A stretch of DNA of 47,766 nt from JBDLRH01 sp039800165 (GTDB lineage: Bacteria; Pseudomonadota; Gammaproteobacteria; Burkholderiales; Burkholderiaceae_C). The notes under the pieces were generated by a model. The model searched no databases. It had not been told where the DNA came from and worked only from the letters and a program-made list of their open reading frames with translations. Each line of letters opens with the position of its first letter. Within the stretch, counting starts at the first letter, position 1. The stretch covers positions 1 to 47,766 of the forward strand of contig JBDLRH010000121.1 of the NCBI GenBank assembly GCA_039800165.1, read 5' to 3'. Below are positions 8,589 through 17,577 of this stretch, one piece after another. The position numbers were made by a program, and so were the translations under genes.

Positions 8589-9932
8589 ATGACCCGAACC
8601 GCTCGATGCCTGCCGGCGTCCCCGTGCGTGGTTGCAGCCGTGGCAGCGTCCATCGCCCTGGGCCTGGCCGGCTGCGCCACGCAAGTCAAGGAAGCCGCCC
8701 CCGCCGCGGCAGCCTGCCCCCAGGGCGTGCCCGAAGGCACCCGCTGCCTGCGCGGCCAGGACTCGGCCGGCTCGCACTACCTGATCGCCATGCCCCGGCA
8801 ATGGAGCGGCGTGCTGGTGGTGCATGCGCACGGCGGCCCCAACCTGGGCGAGCCCAAGGCCACGCGCGCCGATGAGGACATCAAGCGCTGGGCAATCACC
8901 GTGGCCGAAGGCCATGCATGGGCCGGCTCGGTGTTTCGCCAGGGCGGCTTTGCCGTCACCACGGCCGCCGAAGACACCGAGCGGGTGCGCCGCATCTTCA
9001 TCGACCATGTGGCGCAGCCGCGCCGCACCCTGCTGCACGGGCAGTCGTGGGGCGCGATGGTGGCCACCCGCGCTGCCGAGATGTTCCCCCGATCGTGGGA
9101 GGGGATGCTGCTGACCAGCGGCGTGGTGGCCGGGCCCGCCACCTACGACTTCCGGCTGGACCTGCGTGCGCTGTACCAGCACCTGTGCGGCAACCACCCG
9201 CGTCCCGGCGAGCCGGCGTATCCGCTGTCGATCGGCCTGCCGGCCGATTCACGCATGACCGCTGCCGAGCTGAGCGCACGCGCCGACGAATGCCTGGGCG
9301 TCCGCAAGCCCGCTGCACAGCGCACGCCTGAGCAGGCACGCAAGATCAAGACCATCGTCGATGTGATCCGCATCCCCGAAAACTCGATCGTGGGCCACCT
9401 GAACTGGGGCACCTTCACCCTGCAGGACGTCGTGCGGCGCACCCAGGGCGCCAGCCCGTTTGGCAACGACACGGTGCGCTACAGCGGCTCGGGTGACGAC
9501 GCGGCGCTCAACGCCGCGCTGAGCGCGGCGGGCCTGCGCTTCAAGGCCGATGCGCGGGCTGCGGCAGCCTTTGCAGCCGACACCGATCACCGCGGGCGCT
9601 TTCGCGTGCCGGTGCTCACCGCCCACGGCATCCACGACTCCACCGTGTTTGTCGAAGGCAGCGACACCCTGCGCCAGCGCATGGAAGCCGCAGGCAACGG
9701 CGCGCGGCTGGTGCAGACCTTTGTCGATTCGCGCGAGCACAGCTACCTGGGCGATGCAATCTACCCGCCGCTGTTCGAGGCGCTGCTGCGCTGGGTGGAC
9801 AAGGGCGAGAAGCCCACACCGCAAGGCATCGCGCTGCAATGCCATGAATTGCGCCCGGCCAACCCGGCCGAGTGCCGGTTCTTGCCCGACTTCAAGCCGC
9901 GGCCGCTGGCCTCGCGCATTCCGGCGCGCTGA
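8589..9932 (+). CDS. Lipoprotein alpha/beta-hydrolase
   Basis: A 447-residue predicted lipoprotein. The signal peptide ends in the lipobox LGLAGC, so the mature enzyme is tethered to a membrane and faces the periplasm or exterior. The nucleophile elbow is HGQSWGA and a late histidine lies in DSREHSYLGD; D in HGIHDSTV may complete the triad. An early HAHGGPN motif can form the oxyanion hole. It probably hydrolyses an ester, amide or lactone; the substrate is not known. ATG 8589 is supported by AGAGGAGA at about 8574-8581; the in-frame ATG at 8544 precedes the ribosome site and is rejected. It diverges from the small unknown gene and stands alone, ending in a hairpin. Confidence 0.8.
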   Translation: MTRTARCLPASPCVVAAVAASIALGLAGCATQVKEAAPAAAACPQGVPEGTRCLRGQDSAGSHYLIAMPRQWSGVLVVHAHGGPNLGEPKATRADEDIKRWAITVAEGHAWAGSVFRQGGFAVTTAAEDTERVRRIFIDHVAQPRRTLLHGQSWGAMVATRAAEMFPRSWEGMLLTSGVVAGPATYDFRLDLRALYQHLCGNHPRPGEPAYPLSIGLPADSRMTAAELSARADECLGVRKPAAQRTPEQARKIKTIVDVIRIPENSIVGHLNWGTFTLQDVVRRTQGASPFGNDTVRYSGSGDDAALNAALSAAGLRFKADARAAAAFAADTDHRGRFRVPVLTAHGIHDSTVFVEGSDTLRQRMEAAGNGARLVQTFVDSREHSYLGDAIYPPLFEALLRWVDKGEKPTPQGIALQCHELRPANPAECRFLPDFKPRPLASRIPAR

Positions 9933-9958
9933 ATCGAAGCGCGGTGCCTGCAGGCTGA

Positions 9959-9984
9959 CCCGGCAGGCCGGTAAGCCTGCCGGG
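9959..9984. terminator. Perfect 10-bp hairpin between convergent genes
   Basis: CCCGGCAGGC at 9959-9968 pairs with GCCTGCCGGG at 9975-9984 around a six-base loop. It lies in the 100-base gap between the convergent hydrolase (ending 9932) and dehydrogenase (ending 10034). There is no T-run on either side, so it may act as a bidirectional, weak or Rho-assisted stop. Confidence 0.5.
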
Positions 9985-10033
9985 CGCATGTCGCGTACGC
10001 CGCTTGTGGCCGCGCGCGCGAAGGCCGCAGCGC

Positions 10034-10947
10034 TCAGCGCGGCGCTGGGGCATCGGTCATCAGCTGCGCGAGGCTGGGCACCATCGCCAAGCCATGGCCG
10101 GCGGCCACCATGTCCTGCATCACCTGCAGCAGCACTGCTGCGATGGGACGGCGTGCACCGGCATCGCCAGCCATTGCGTGGTAATAGCTCAGGTCCTTGC
10201 GCGCGTTGTCCACCACGAAGCGCAGGCCTCTCGGGTCGCCCTCCAGGAGAAACGGACGCATGCGCTCCAGCGCCACGCCTGCGGCGCCGCCCTGTGCGAG
10301 CACATCCACAAAGGCAGCCGGCGCGACGCCGCTGCGCGTGGCGCAGGCAGCCGCCTCGGCCAACAGCGTCACCATGCCCAGCGAGACGAAGTTGTGCAGC
10401 AGCTTGAGGCTGTGGCCTGCGCCGGTCGGCCCTGCGTGTGCGATGTTCTCTGCAAAGCAACTCAACAGCGGGCGGCAGCGATCCAGCACTGCGGCATCTC
10501 CACCCACCAGCAGGTTCAGCCGGCCCTCGGCCGCCTCCTTGGGCGTGCGGGTCATGGGCGCGTCAAGCAACTGCGAGCCGCGCGCCTGCACCTGCTGCGC
10601 CATGCGACGGGTGGACTCGGGCATCGAGGTCGAGCAGTCGATCACGATGCTGCCCGGCTTCAAGCCCTCAAGCACACCATCGGCACCGCAGAGCACCTGC
10701 TCGACCTGCGCTGATCCGGTCAGCACCAGGATCACCACTTCGCTGTCAGCCGCCAGCGCGCGGGCGCTGGAGTAGCCCGTCGCGCCTGCGGCCTTCAGCG
10801 CATCCAGCGGCTGGTTGCCGGGGTGCTCGAACAGCCTCAGGGCATGGCCGTGGCGCGACAGGTTGCTGGCGATGCCATGCCCCATCATGCCGATGCCGAC
10901 CATGCCCACGCGCAGCTTGGCTGCGCCATCGGTTGCCTGCGCCGCCG

Positions 10948-10951
<4 letters not shown>
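10034..10951 (-). CDS. NAD(P)-dependent beta-hydroxyacid dehydrogenase (HIBADH/GarR family)
   Basis: A 305-residue cytoplasmic oxidoreductase. The Rossmann motif VGIGMMG covers residues 18-24, and the family lysine is K183 in GPTGAGHSLKLLHNF. The usual DAPVSGG substrate loop reads DAPMTRTP here, so the substrate may differ from 3-hydroxyisobutyrate or tartronate semialdehyde. Start GTG 10951 is chosen because it overlaps the stop of the upstream TRAP receptor gene by four bases (GTGA); a longer frame runs inside that gene. Co-translation with a TakP-like receptor suggests it oxidises or reduces an imported hydroxy or keto acid. The exact reaction is unknown. Confidence 0.85.
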
Positions 10952-12033
<1,082 letters not shown>

Positions 12034-12094
12034 GGTCTTCTCCTCGTAGGGGGGGGCTTTGGTGGGGTGTCGTTGTGCGACGCGGGGTGCCGGC

Positions 12095-12128
12095 TTGTGG
12101 AGCTGCCGATCTACTGGTATGATGAGTA
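12095..12128 (+). promoter_or_regulatory. Predicted leaderless promoter and operator of the GntR gene
   Basis: TTGTGG at 12095-12100, a 17-base spacer and TATGAT at 12118-12123 (five of six to TATAAT) would start transcription at about 12130, the A of the regulator ATG, giving a leaderless mRNA. A short inverted repeat, TACT at 12112-12115 and AGTA at 12125-12128, surrounds the -10 element and could be the GntR operator that also governs the divergent TRAP unit. Prediction from sequence only. Confidence 0.4.
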
Positions 12129-12129
12129 C

Positions 12130-12939
12130 ATGACTGACGATTATGCAAGTCTGTCTGGCGGGCGTCAACAGCCGCCGGCCCCTGGCGTGTCACCCATTGC
12201 ACGCCGCAAGCTGTCGCACGAGGTTGTGGATCGGCTGCTGCCGCGCATCCGCTCGGGCGAATTTGCGGTCGGCGCCCTGCTGCCCTCCGAGCGCGACCTG
12301 ATGGCCAGCCTGGGCGTGGGCCGGCCTGCGGTGCGCGAGGCACTGCAAACGCTGGAGCGCATGGGCTTGATCGCCATCGTGCACGGCGAAGGCGCACGGG
12401 TGCTGCCGCTGTCGGCCGACAAGGTGATCGGGCAGATCTCCGACGCCGCCATGCATTTGCTGACCGGCTCGAGCGACCTGCTGGAGCACCTGAAAGAGGC
12501 CCGACTGCAGTTCGAGGTGGCGATGGCCCGTCAGGCCGCCGAGCGCGCCACACCCGCACAGGTCGAACAGCTGCGGGTGCTGCTGGAGGCGCACAAGGCC
12601 AGCCTGGACAACCCGCAGCAGTTCCTCGCGACCGACATGGCCTTCCACAAAGGCATTGCCGCCATCTCGGGTAACCCGATCTACGCCGCGCTGTCCAGCG
12701 CCATGCTCGACTGGCTCGAGCAGTTCCACCACGAGGCGGTGCGCGCGCCCGGCGCCGAGAAGACCACGTTCAACGAACACACCAAGGTGTTCAAGTGCAT
12801 CGCCGCTGGCGACGGCGATGGCGCTGCTGCCGCCCTCACGGCGCACCTGCGGCGCGCCAACCGCCACTACGGACCGCAGCGCCGCTCTGCCACGGGCAGC
12901 GCAGCAGCCCCACCACCCCCCAGCACAGGCAAGAAATGA
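12130..12939 (+). CDS. GntR-family (FadR subfamily) transcriptional regulator
   Basis: A 269-residue regulator. A winged helix-turn-helix covers about residues 19-85 (LSHEVVDRLLPRIRSGEF, then LPSERDLMASLGVGRPAVRE), followed by an all-helical FCD ligand domain (about 110-245) with the usual acid-binding D and H residues (ATDMAFHKGIA, NEHTKVF). FCD regulators respond to small carboxylates and usually repress adjacent catabolic genes. It begins at ATG 12130 with no Shine-Dalgarno, consistent with a leaderless transcript. Its stop overlaps the start of the BKACE gene (ATGA). It probably controls both its own operon and the divergent TRAP-dehydrogenase pair. Confidence 0.9.
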   Translation: MTDDYASLSGGRQQPPAPGVSPIARRKLSHEVVDRLLPRIRSGEFAVGALLPSERDLMASLGVGRPAVREALQTLERMGLIAIVHGEGARVLPLSADKVIGQISDAAMHLLTGSSDLLEHLKEARLQFEVAMARQAAERATPAQVEQLRVLLEAHKASLDNPQQFLATDMAFHKGIAAISGNPIYAALSSAMLDWLEQFHHEAVRAPGAEKTTFNEHTKVFKCIAAGDGDGAAAALTAHLRRANRHYGPQRRSATGSAAAPPPPSTGKK

Positions 12940-13856
12940 AGCAAGCGCACTGGCTCGAAGTTGCCATCAACGGACCCTGGTCGCGCACGCGCCAGCCCAA
13001 CATTCCGGTCACCGCCGACGAAATCGTCGAGGCTGCGCTGGCCTGCGCCGGCGAAGGCGCGTCGATCATCCACTTCCACGCCTACGACCCGGTGACCGGG
13101 CGCCAGCGCGACGATTACGACATCTACGCGCCGATCATCGAGCGCATCCGCGCGCGTGCGGATGTCATCTGCTACGGCACCCTGCCCTTTGCCGGCAGTA
13201 TCGATGCGCCCAGTCCGCTCACGCCCGTACAGCGCTTTTCGGCAGTCGACCGGCTGGTACGCGCCGGGCTGATCGAATGGTCGGTGGTGGACCCGGGCTC
13301 CACCCACATCAGCCACCACAGCGACATCGCATCGGGCAAGGAAGGCTTTGTCTATGCCAACCCCGAGTCACACATCCGCTATGGCCTGGCACTGGCACAG
13401 CAGCACCGCATCACGCCTTCGTACGCGATCTACGAACCGGGCTTCATGCGCCTGGGCGCCGCGCTGCACCGCGCCTACCCCGGCGCACCGGTGCCGATCT
13501 ACCGCTTGATGTTCTCCAACCACATCGCCTTCGGCTTTCCGCCCGAAGGCTGGGCGCTTGACGCCTACCTGCGCCTGCTGGCGCAAGAGCAGCCCGGCGC
13601 GCCGTGGATGGTGGCTGGCCTGGCGGTGGAACTGGACGAGCTGATCGAGCATGCAGTTCAACTGGGCGGCCATGTGCGCGTGGGCCTCGAGGACGCGCCG
13701 ATGGGGTGCAGCCTGGACAACCTCACGCTGGTGCGCGCGGCGCGCCGGCGCATGGAGTCCGCCGGCGCCACGCTGGCCAGCGCCATGCAGGTGCGCGCGC
13801 GGCTGGCGTCGGGGGCGGCATCCGCGACGTCCGCGACAGCTGCGGCAACCGCCTGA
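12936..13856 (+). CDS. BKACE-family beta-keto acid cleavage enzyme (DUF849)
   Basis: A 306-residue zinc enzyme of the family typified by 3-keto-5-aminohexanoate cleavage enzyme (Kce), which condenses a beta-keto acid with acetyl-CoA to release acetoacetate and a CoA ester. Zinc-ligand histidines H46 and H48 lie in IIHFHAY and the acidic residue E252 in VRVGLEDAP; both motifs are intact. The AYD turn and EWSVVDPGS segment also fit. The specificity loops cannot be assigned by eye, so the beta-keto acid is unknown. Start ATG 12936 overlaps the GntR stop. The next gene begins 10 bases downstream. No thiolase or CoA-transferase is adjacent to take up the acetoacetate. Confidence 0.88.
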   Translation: MKQAHWLEVAINGPWSRTRQPNIPVTADEIVEAALACAGEGASIIHFHAYDPVTGRQRDDYDIYAPIIERIRARADVICYGTLPFAGSIDAPSPLTPVQRFSAVDRLVRAGLIEWSVVDPGSTHISHHSDIASGKEGFVYANPESHIRYGLALAQQHRITPSYAIYEPGFMRLGAALHRAYPGAPVPIYRLMFSNHIAFGFPPEGWALDAYLRLLAQEQPGAPWMVAGLAVELDELIEHAVQLGGHVRVGLEDAPMGCSLDNLTLVRAARRRMESAGATLASAMQVRARLASGAASATSATAAATA

Positions 13857-13866
13857 GGGCAGCACG

Positions 13867-14769
13867 ATGGACATGTCGCTGTTCCCCGGTTTCGAGCGCG
13901 GCTTCTTCGATGCCAGCGGTGCACGCATCCACTACCTGCGCGCCGGCAAGGGCGAGCCGCTGCTGCTGCTGCACGGCTATCCGCAAAGCCTCGCCTGCTG
14001 GCACCGCATCGCACCGGCGCTGGCGCAGCGCCACACCGTGATCTGCGCCGACCTGCGCGGCTACGGCGATTCGTCCAAGCCGCAGGGGCTGGCGGATCAC
14101 TCCAATTACAGCAAGCGGGCCATGGCGCAAGACATGGCCGAGCTCATGAGCGGGCTGGGCTTCGATCGCTTCCATCTGGTGGGGCACGACCGTGGTGGCC
14201 GCGTATCGCACCGCCTGGCTGCAGACCACGCCACGCGCGTACACACACTGACGGTGCTGGACATCTCGCCCACGCTGCGCATGTTCGAGCGCACCGACAT
14301 GGAGTTCGCGCGGGCCTACTACCACTGGTTCTTCATGCTGCAGCCGCCCCCGCTGCCCGAGCAGATGCTGCAGGGCCAGGTGCCGTTCAACATCCTTGGC
14401 CGTGTCGGCCGTGCCGAGCCCGATCTGTCGGCATTCGACGCGCGCGCGGTGCAGGAATACGTGCGCTGCTTTGCCGACCCGGCCGCCGTCCATGGCAGTT
14501 GCGAAGACTATCGCGCTGCCGGCAGCATCGACCTCGAGCACGATCGCACGGACCGCGCAGCCGGGCGCAAGCTGCCGATGCCGGTGCTTGCGCTGTGGGG
14601 CGCACACGGCGTGGTGGGTCGCATGTTTGATTGTCTGGCCGACTGGCGCGCTGTGGCCGATGACGTGCGCGGCGAGGCCCTGCCGTGTGGCCACTTCATT
14701 CCCGAAGAAGCACCGCAGCAGTCGCTTGAGCTCATCGCGCGCTTTGTGACGGCGCATCCCCTGCCATGA
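13867..14769 (+). CDS. Alpha/beta-hydrolase of the fluoroacetate/haloacetate dehalogenase type
   Basis: A 300-residue cytoplasmic hydrolase close to fluoroacetate dehalogenase (FAcD). Visible catalytic residues: nucleophile D108 with R109 and R112 in GHDRGGRVSHR, D132 in VLDISPT, base H276 in LPCGHF, and the halide-pocket residues H153-W154 (YYHWFF) and Y215 (SCEDYRA). The set that lets FAcD cleave a C-F bond appears complete. In this operon, between a BKACE enzyme and an IlvD-type dehydratase, the natural role could instead be ester, epoxide or lactone opening, or removal of a halide from a hydroxy acid. Its TGA overlaps the next start by four bases. Confidence 0.85.
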   Translation: MDMSLFPGFERGFFDASGARIHYLRAGKGEPLLLLHGYPQSLACWHRIAPALAQRHTVICADLRGYGDSSKPQGLADHSNYSKRAMAQDMAELMSGLGFDRFHLVGHDRGGRVSHRLAADHATRVHTLTVLDISPTLRMFERTDMEFARAYYHWFFMLQPPPLPEQMLQGQVPFNILGRVGRAEPDLSAFDARAVQEYVRCFADPAAVHGSCEDYRAAGSIDLEHDRTDRAAGRKLPMPVLALWGAHGVVGRMFDCLADWRAVADDVRGEALPCGHFIPEEAPQQSLELIARFVTAHPLP

Positions 14770-16490
14770 GCGCACCCGCCTTTGATCCGCGGCACCGCAG
14801 CCGTGCGCTGCTCGACGGCGCCGACCGCGCGGTCGCGCGCGGCATGCTCAAGGCCATCGGCATGAGCGATGCCGACCTCAAGCGTCCGCAGGTCGGCGTG
14901 GCGCACTGCTGGATCGGCACCATGCCGTGCAACTGGAACCACCGCGAGCTCGCCCGCGAGGTAATGGAGGGCATCCGCGCAGCGGGCGGCACGCCACTGG
15001 AGATCAACACCATCTCGATCAACGATGGCATCACCACCGGTACCGAAGGCATGAAAACCTCACTGGTCAGCCGCGAGGTGATTGCCGACTCGGTGGAGCT
15101 GGTCGCCCGTGGCCACATGCTGGATGCGCTGGTGGTCATTGCCGGCTGCGACAAGACGTTGCCGGCAATGGCCATGGCGCTCGGCCGCCTGAACCTGCCC
15201 GGCTTGCTGCTGTACAGCGGCTCGATCGATGCGGGTGCATGCCGCGAGCCCAACCGACTGTTCGGTGACCGCAAGCTCACCATCCAGGACCTGTACGAAG
15301 CAATCGGCGCCTTCAATGCCGGGCGCATCAGTGCCGCAGAGTTCAAGGACGTGGAAGACCACGCCTGCCCTGGCCCGGGGGCATGCGGCGGCCAGTTCAC
15401 CGCCAACACCATGGCCGGTGCCTGCGAGATGCTGGGCCTGTCGCCGGTGGGCTTGGGCGGCGTCAGCGCCACCGACCCGACCAAGGGCCAGGCCGCACGC
15501 GAATGCGGCAGCATGGTGATGCAGCTGCTTGAACAAGGCCTCACGCCACGCGCGCTGGTCACGCGCCAGAGCCTGGAGAACGCCATTGCCGGCGTGATGG
15601 CCAGCGGTGGCTCGACCAATGCGGTACTGCACCTGCTGGCGATCGCGCGCGAGTTCGGCGTGGAGCTCAGCATCGACGACTTTGACGTCGTGTCGCGTCG
15701 CACCCCGGTACTGGCCGACATGCGCCCGTGGGGCCGCTTCACCGCGCCCGAACTGCATGCCGCAGGTGGCATGGCAGTGCTTGCGCAGCGGCTGCTGGCC
15801 GCAGGGCTGCTGCACGGGCAGGCGCGCACCGTGACCGGTGCGACGCTGGCTGAAGACGTTGCGCGCATCGACGAGCCCGCAGGCCAGCAGGTGATCCGTC
15901 CGCTGGCGCAGGCCCTCAAGCCGCAGGGCGGCATCGCCATCCTGCGCGGCAACCTCGCACCGGGGGGTTGCGTCATCAAGCTTTCAGGTCAGGCACGCAG
16001 CGAGCACCGCGGCCCGGCACGGGTGTTCGAGCGCGAAGAAGACGCCTTTGCCGCCATCCGCGACGCCCGCATCGCACCCGGCGACGTGCTGGTGATCCGC
16101 AACGAGGGCCCACGCGGCGGCCCGGGCATGCGCGAGATGCAGCTTGTCACCGGCGCACTGCAGGGCGCGGGGCTTGGCGAGACGGTGGCACTGATCACTG
16201 ATGGCCGCTTCTCGGGTGCCACCCACGGCTTCGTGATCGGCCACGTGGTGCCTGAGGCGGCCGACGGCGGGCCGATTGCGCTGGTAAAGGAAGGCGACAC
16301 CATCGTCATCGACGTGGCGCATCGCAGCCTGCGCGTGGAACTTGGCGAAGCCGAGCTGCAGCAGCGGCGAGCAACATGGCAGCCGCCGGCCGGGGTGCCG
16401 GCAGGCACGGCCGCCTCGGGTGTGCTTGCAAAGTACGCGCGGCTGGTTTCCGACGCATCGCAAGGAGCCGTGACCACCGCTGCGGCCTGA
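14766..16490 (+). CDS. IlvD/Edd-family dehydratase, catabolic paralogue
   Basis: A 574-residue Fe-S dehydratase acting on 2,3-dihydroxy acids, such as sugar acids. Cluster cysteines are C55 (GTMPCNWN), C128 (AGCDKT, with K130 the likely carbamylated lysine that holds magnesium) and C207 (CPGPGACGGQF). GGSTNAVLH and TDGRFSGAT are present. Full family length. It is the last gene of the GntR-BKACE-hydrolase unit and is co-translated with the hydrolase, so the substrate is probably an imported dihydroxy acid turned into a 2-keto-3-deoxy acid rather than a branched-chain intermediate. True IlvD activity cannot be excluded by sequence alone. Confidence 0.9.
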   Translation: MSAPAFDPRHRSRALLDGADRAVARGMLKAIGMSDADLKRPQVGVAHCWIGTMPCNWNHRELAREVMEGIRAAGGTPLEINTISINDGITTGTEGMKTSLVSREVIADSVELVARGHMLDALVVIAGCDKTLPAMAMALGRLNLPGLLLYSGSIDAGACREPNRLFGDRKLTIQDLYEAIGAFNAGRISAAEFKDVEDHACPGPGACGGQFTANTMAGACEMLGLSPVGLGGVSATDPTKGQAARECGSMVMQLLEQGLTPRALVTRQSLENAIAGVMASGGSTNAVLHLLAIAREFGVELSIDDFDVVSRRTPVLADMRPWGRFTAPELHAAGGMAVLAQRLLAAGLLHGQARTVTGATLAEDVARIDEPAGQQVIRPLAQALKPQGGIAILRGNLAPGGCVIKLSGQARSEHRGPARVFEREEDAFAAIRDARIAPGDVLVIRNEGPRGGPGMREMQLVTGALQGAGLGETVALITDGRFSGATHGFVIGHVVPEAADGGPIALVKEGDTIVIDVAHRSLRVELGEAELQQRRATWQPPAGVPAGTAASGVLAKYARLVSDASQGAVTTAAA

Positions 16491-16509
16491 GCCGCGCTGC
16501 CGGTCGCCT

Positions 16510-16530
16510 GCACCCGTCCTGCACGGGTGC
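16510..16530. terminator. 8-bp hairpin between convergent dehydratase and LysR genes
   Basis: GCACCCGT at 16510-16517 pairs with ACGGGTGC at 16523-16530 around CCTGC. It sits in the 52-base gap between genes ending at 16490 (+) and 16543 (-). No T-run follows on either strand; probably a shared terminator. Confidence 0.5.
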
Positions 16531-16542
16531 GTCTCTCACCCC

Positions 16543-17445
16543 TCAAGCCGCGGCCATGCCTCCCGCCGTCTCGCGCAGCTCCTCGGTCAGCCAGTCGGCC
16601 AGCGCCCGCGCCTCGGGCCGGCTGCGCGAGTGTGGCGCGATCCACAGCGCCAGCTTGTGCGGCCCGGCCACAAAGCCGAACGGTGCGACCAGCTTGCCCG
16701 ACTGCAGGTCGTCGAGCACCAGCATGCGCGGCACCGGCGCCATGCCCAGGCCACACGCAGCCGCCTGGATGAGCAGATAGAAATGGTCGAACGACTCGCG
16801 CACCGGCGGCAGCTGCTGCAGGCTCATGCCGGCAGCACCACCCCACTCGGACCAGGCCTGCGGGCGCGTCTTGGCCACCATCAGGCGCGCGGCTTTCAGG
16901 TCGCCCGGCTTGCGGATGCGCTGGCTGCGCATGTAGTCGGGCGTGCACACCGGGCCGATCCACTCGGTGACGAGCTCGCGCACCACCACGTCCTGCGGTG
17001 GCGCCACCATGGTGTTGCGGATGGCCACCCCGATGTTCTCCCGGATCACGTCCACCGCACCGTAGTTCACGTTGAACTGCAGTTCCACACCGGGGTAGGC
17101 CTGATAGAAGCGACCCAGCCGCGGAATCAGCCAGTGCGTCAGGATGGACGCCGAGCACGACAGCGTGAGCGGGCCGGGCCGCAGCTGGTCGATGGTGGAC
17201 TGCAGCAGGCTGATGGCAGCCGCCACGCCCTCGGCCAGACGCGCACCCTCTGCAGTCGGCTCGGTGGCGCCGGGGCCGCGCGTCAGCAGCTGCAGGCCCA
17301 GCACGTCTTCCAGGCTGCGCACGTGGCGGCTGACCGCGCCGTGCGTCACCGACAACTCCTGCGCCGCGGCGGTCATGCTGCGCAGCCGCGCGGTGGCCTC
17401 GAAGGCCCGCAGGGCGTTGAACGAGGGGCGTGGCGTCTGGCTCAT
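16543..17445 (-). CDS. LysR-family transcriptional regulator (GcvA-like)
   Basis: A 300-residue regulator. The N-terminal helix-turn-helix (FNALRAFEATARLRSMTAAA, then LSVTHGAVSRHVRSLED) is followed by a periplasmic-binding-like effector domain (about 90-300). The FNALRAFEA start and SVTHGAVSRH recognition helix are typical of the GcvA branch. It is divergent from the RuBisCO-like operon with 132 bases between starts and is the natural activator or repressor of that operon, responding to the imported acid or an intermediate. No clear ribosome site precedes ATG 17445. Confidence 0.9.
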   Translation of the reverse strand: MSQTPRPSFNALRAFEATARLRSMTAAAQELSVTHGAVSRHVRSLEDVLGLQLLTRGPGATEPTAEGARLAEGVAAAISLLQSTIDQLRPGPLTLSCSASILTHWLIPRLGRFYQAYPGVELQFNVNYGAVDVIRENIGVAIRNTMVAPPQDVVVRELVTEWIGPVCTPDYMRSQRIRKPGDLKAARLMVAKTRPQAWSEWGGAAGMSLQQLPPVRESFDHFYLLIQAAACGLGMAPVPRMLVLDDLQSGKLVAPFGFVAGPHKLALWIAPHSRSRPEARALADWLTEELRETAGGMAAA

Positions 17446-17458
17446 GCTGTGAGTTTTA

Positions 17459-17479
17459 TTAACAGTATCGGCAGTTTAA
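17459..17479 (+). promoter_or_regulatory. A+T-rich imperfect dyad, candidate LysR operator
   Basis: TTAAC at 17459-17463 and GTTTAA at 17474-17479 form an imperfect inverted repeat in an unusually A+T-rich patch just upstream of the LysR start. Position and spacing suit a LysR recognition site controlling the divergent RuBisCO-like operon. No experimental support. Confidence 0.35.
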
Positions 17480-17577
17480 ATCGTTTGCGCGTGCCATGGC
17501 TGCAAGTGATAGTTCCTCACCAGAAAGCCACAGGTACAGGGCCCGTGGCACAACCGCAGGAAACCCCTCACGTGGTC

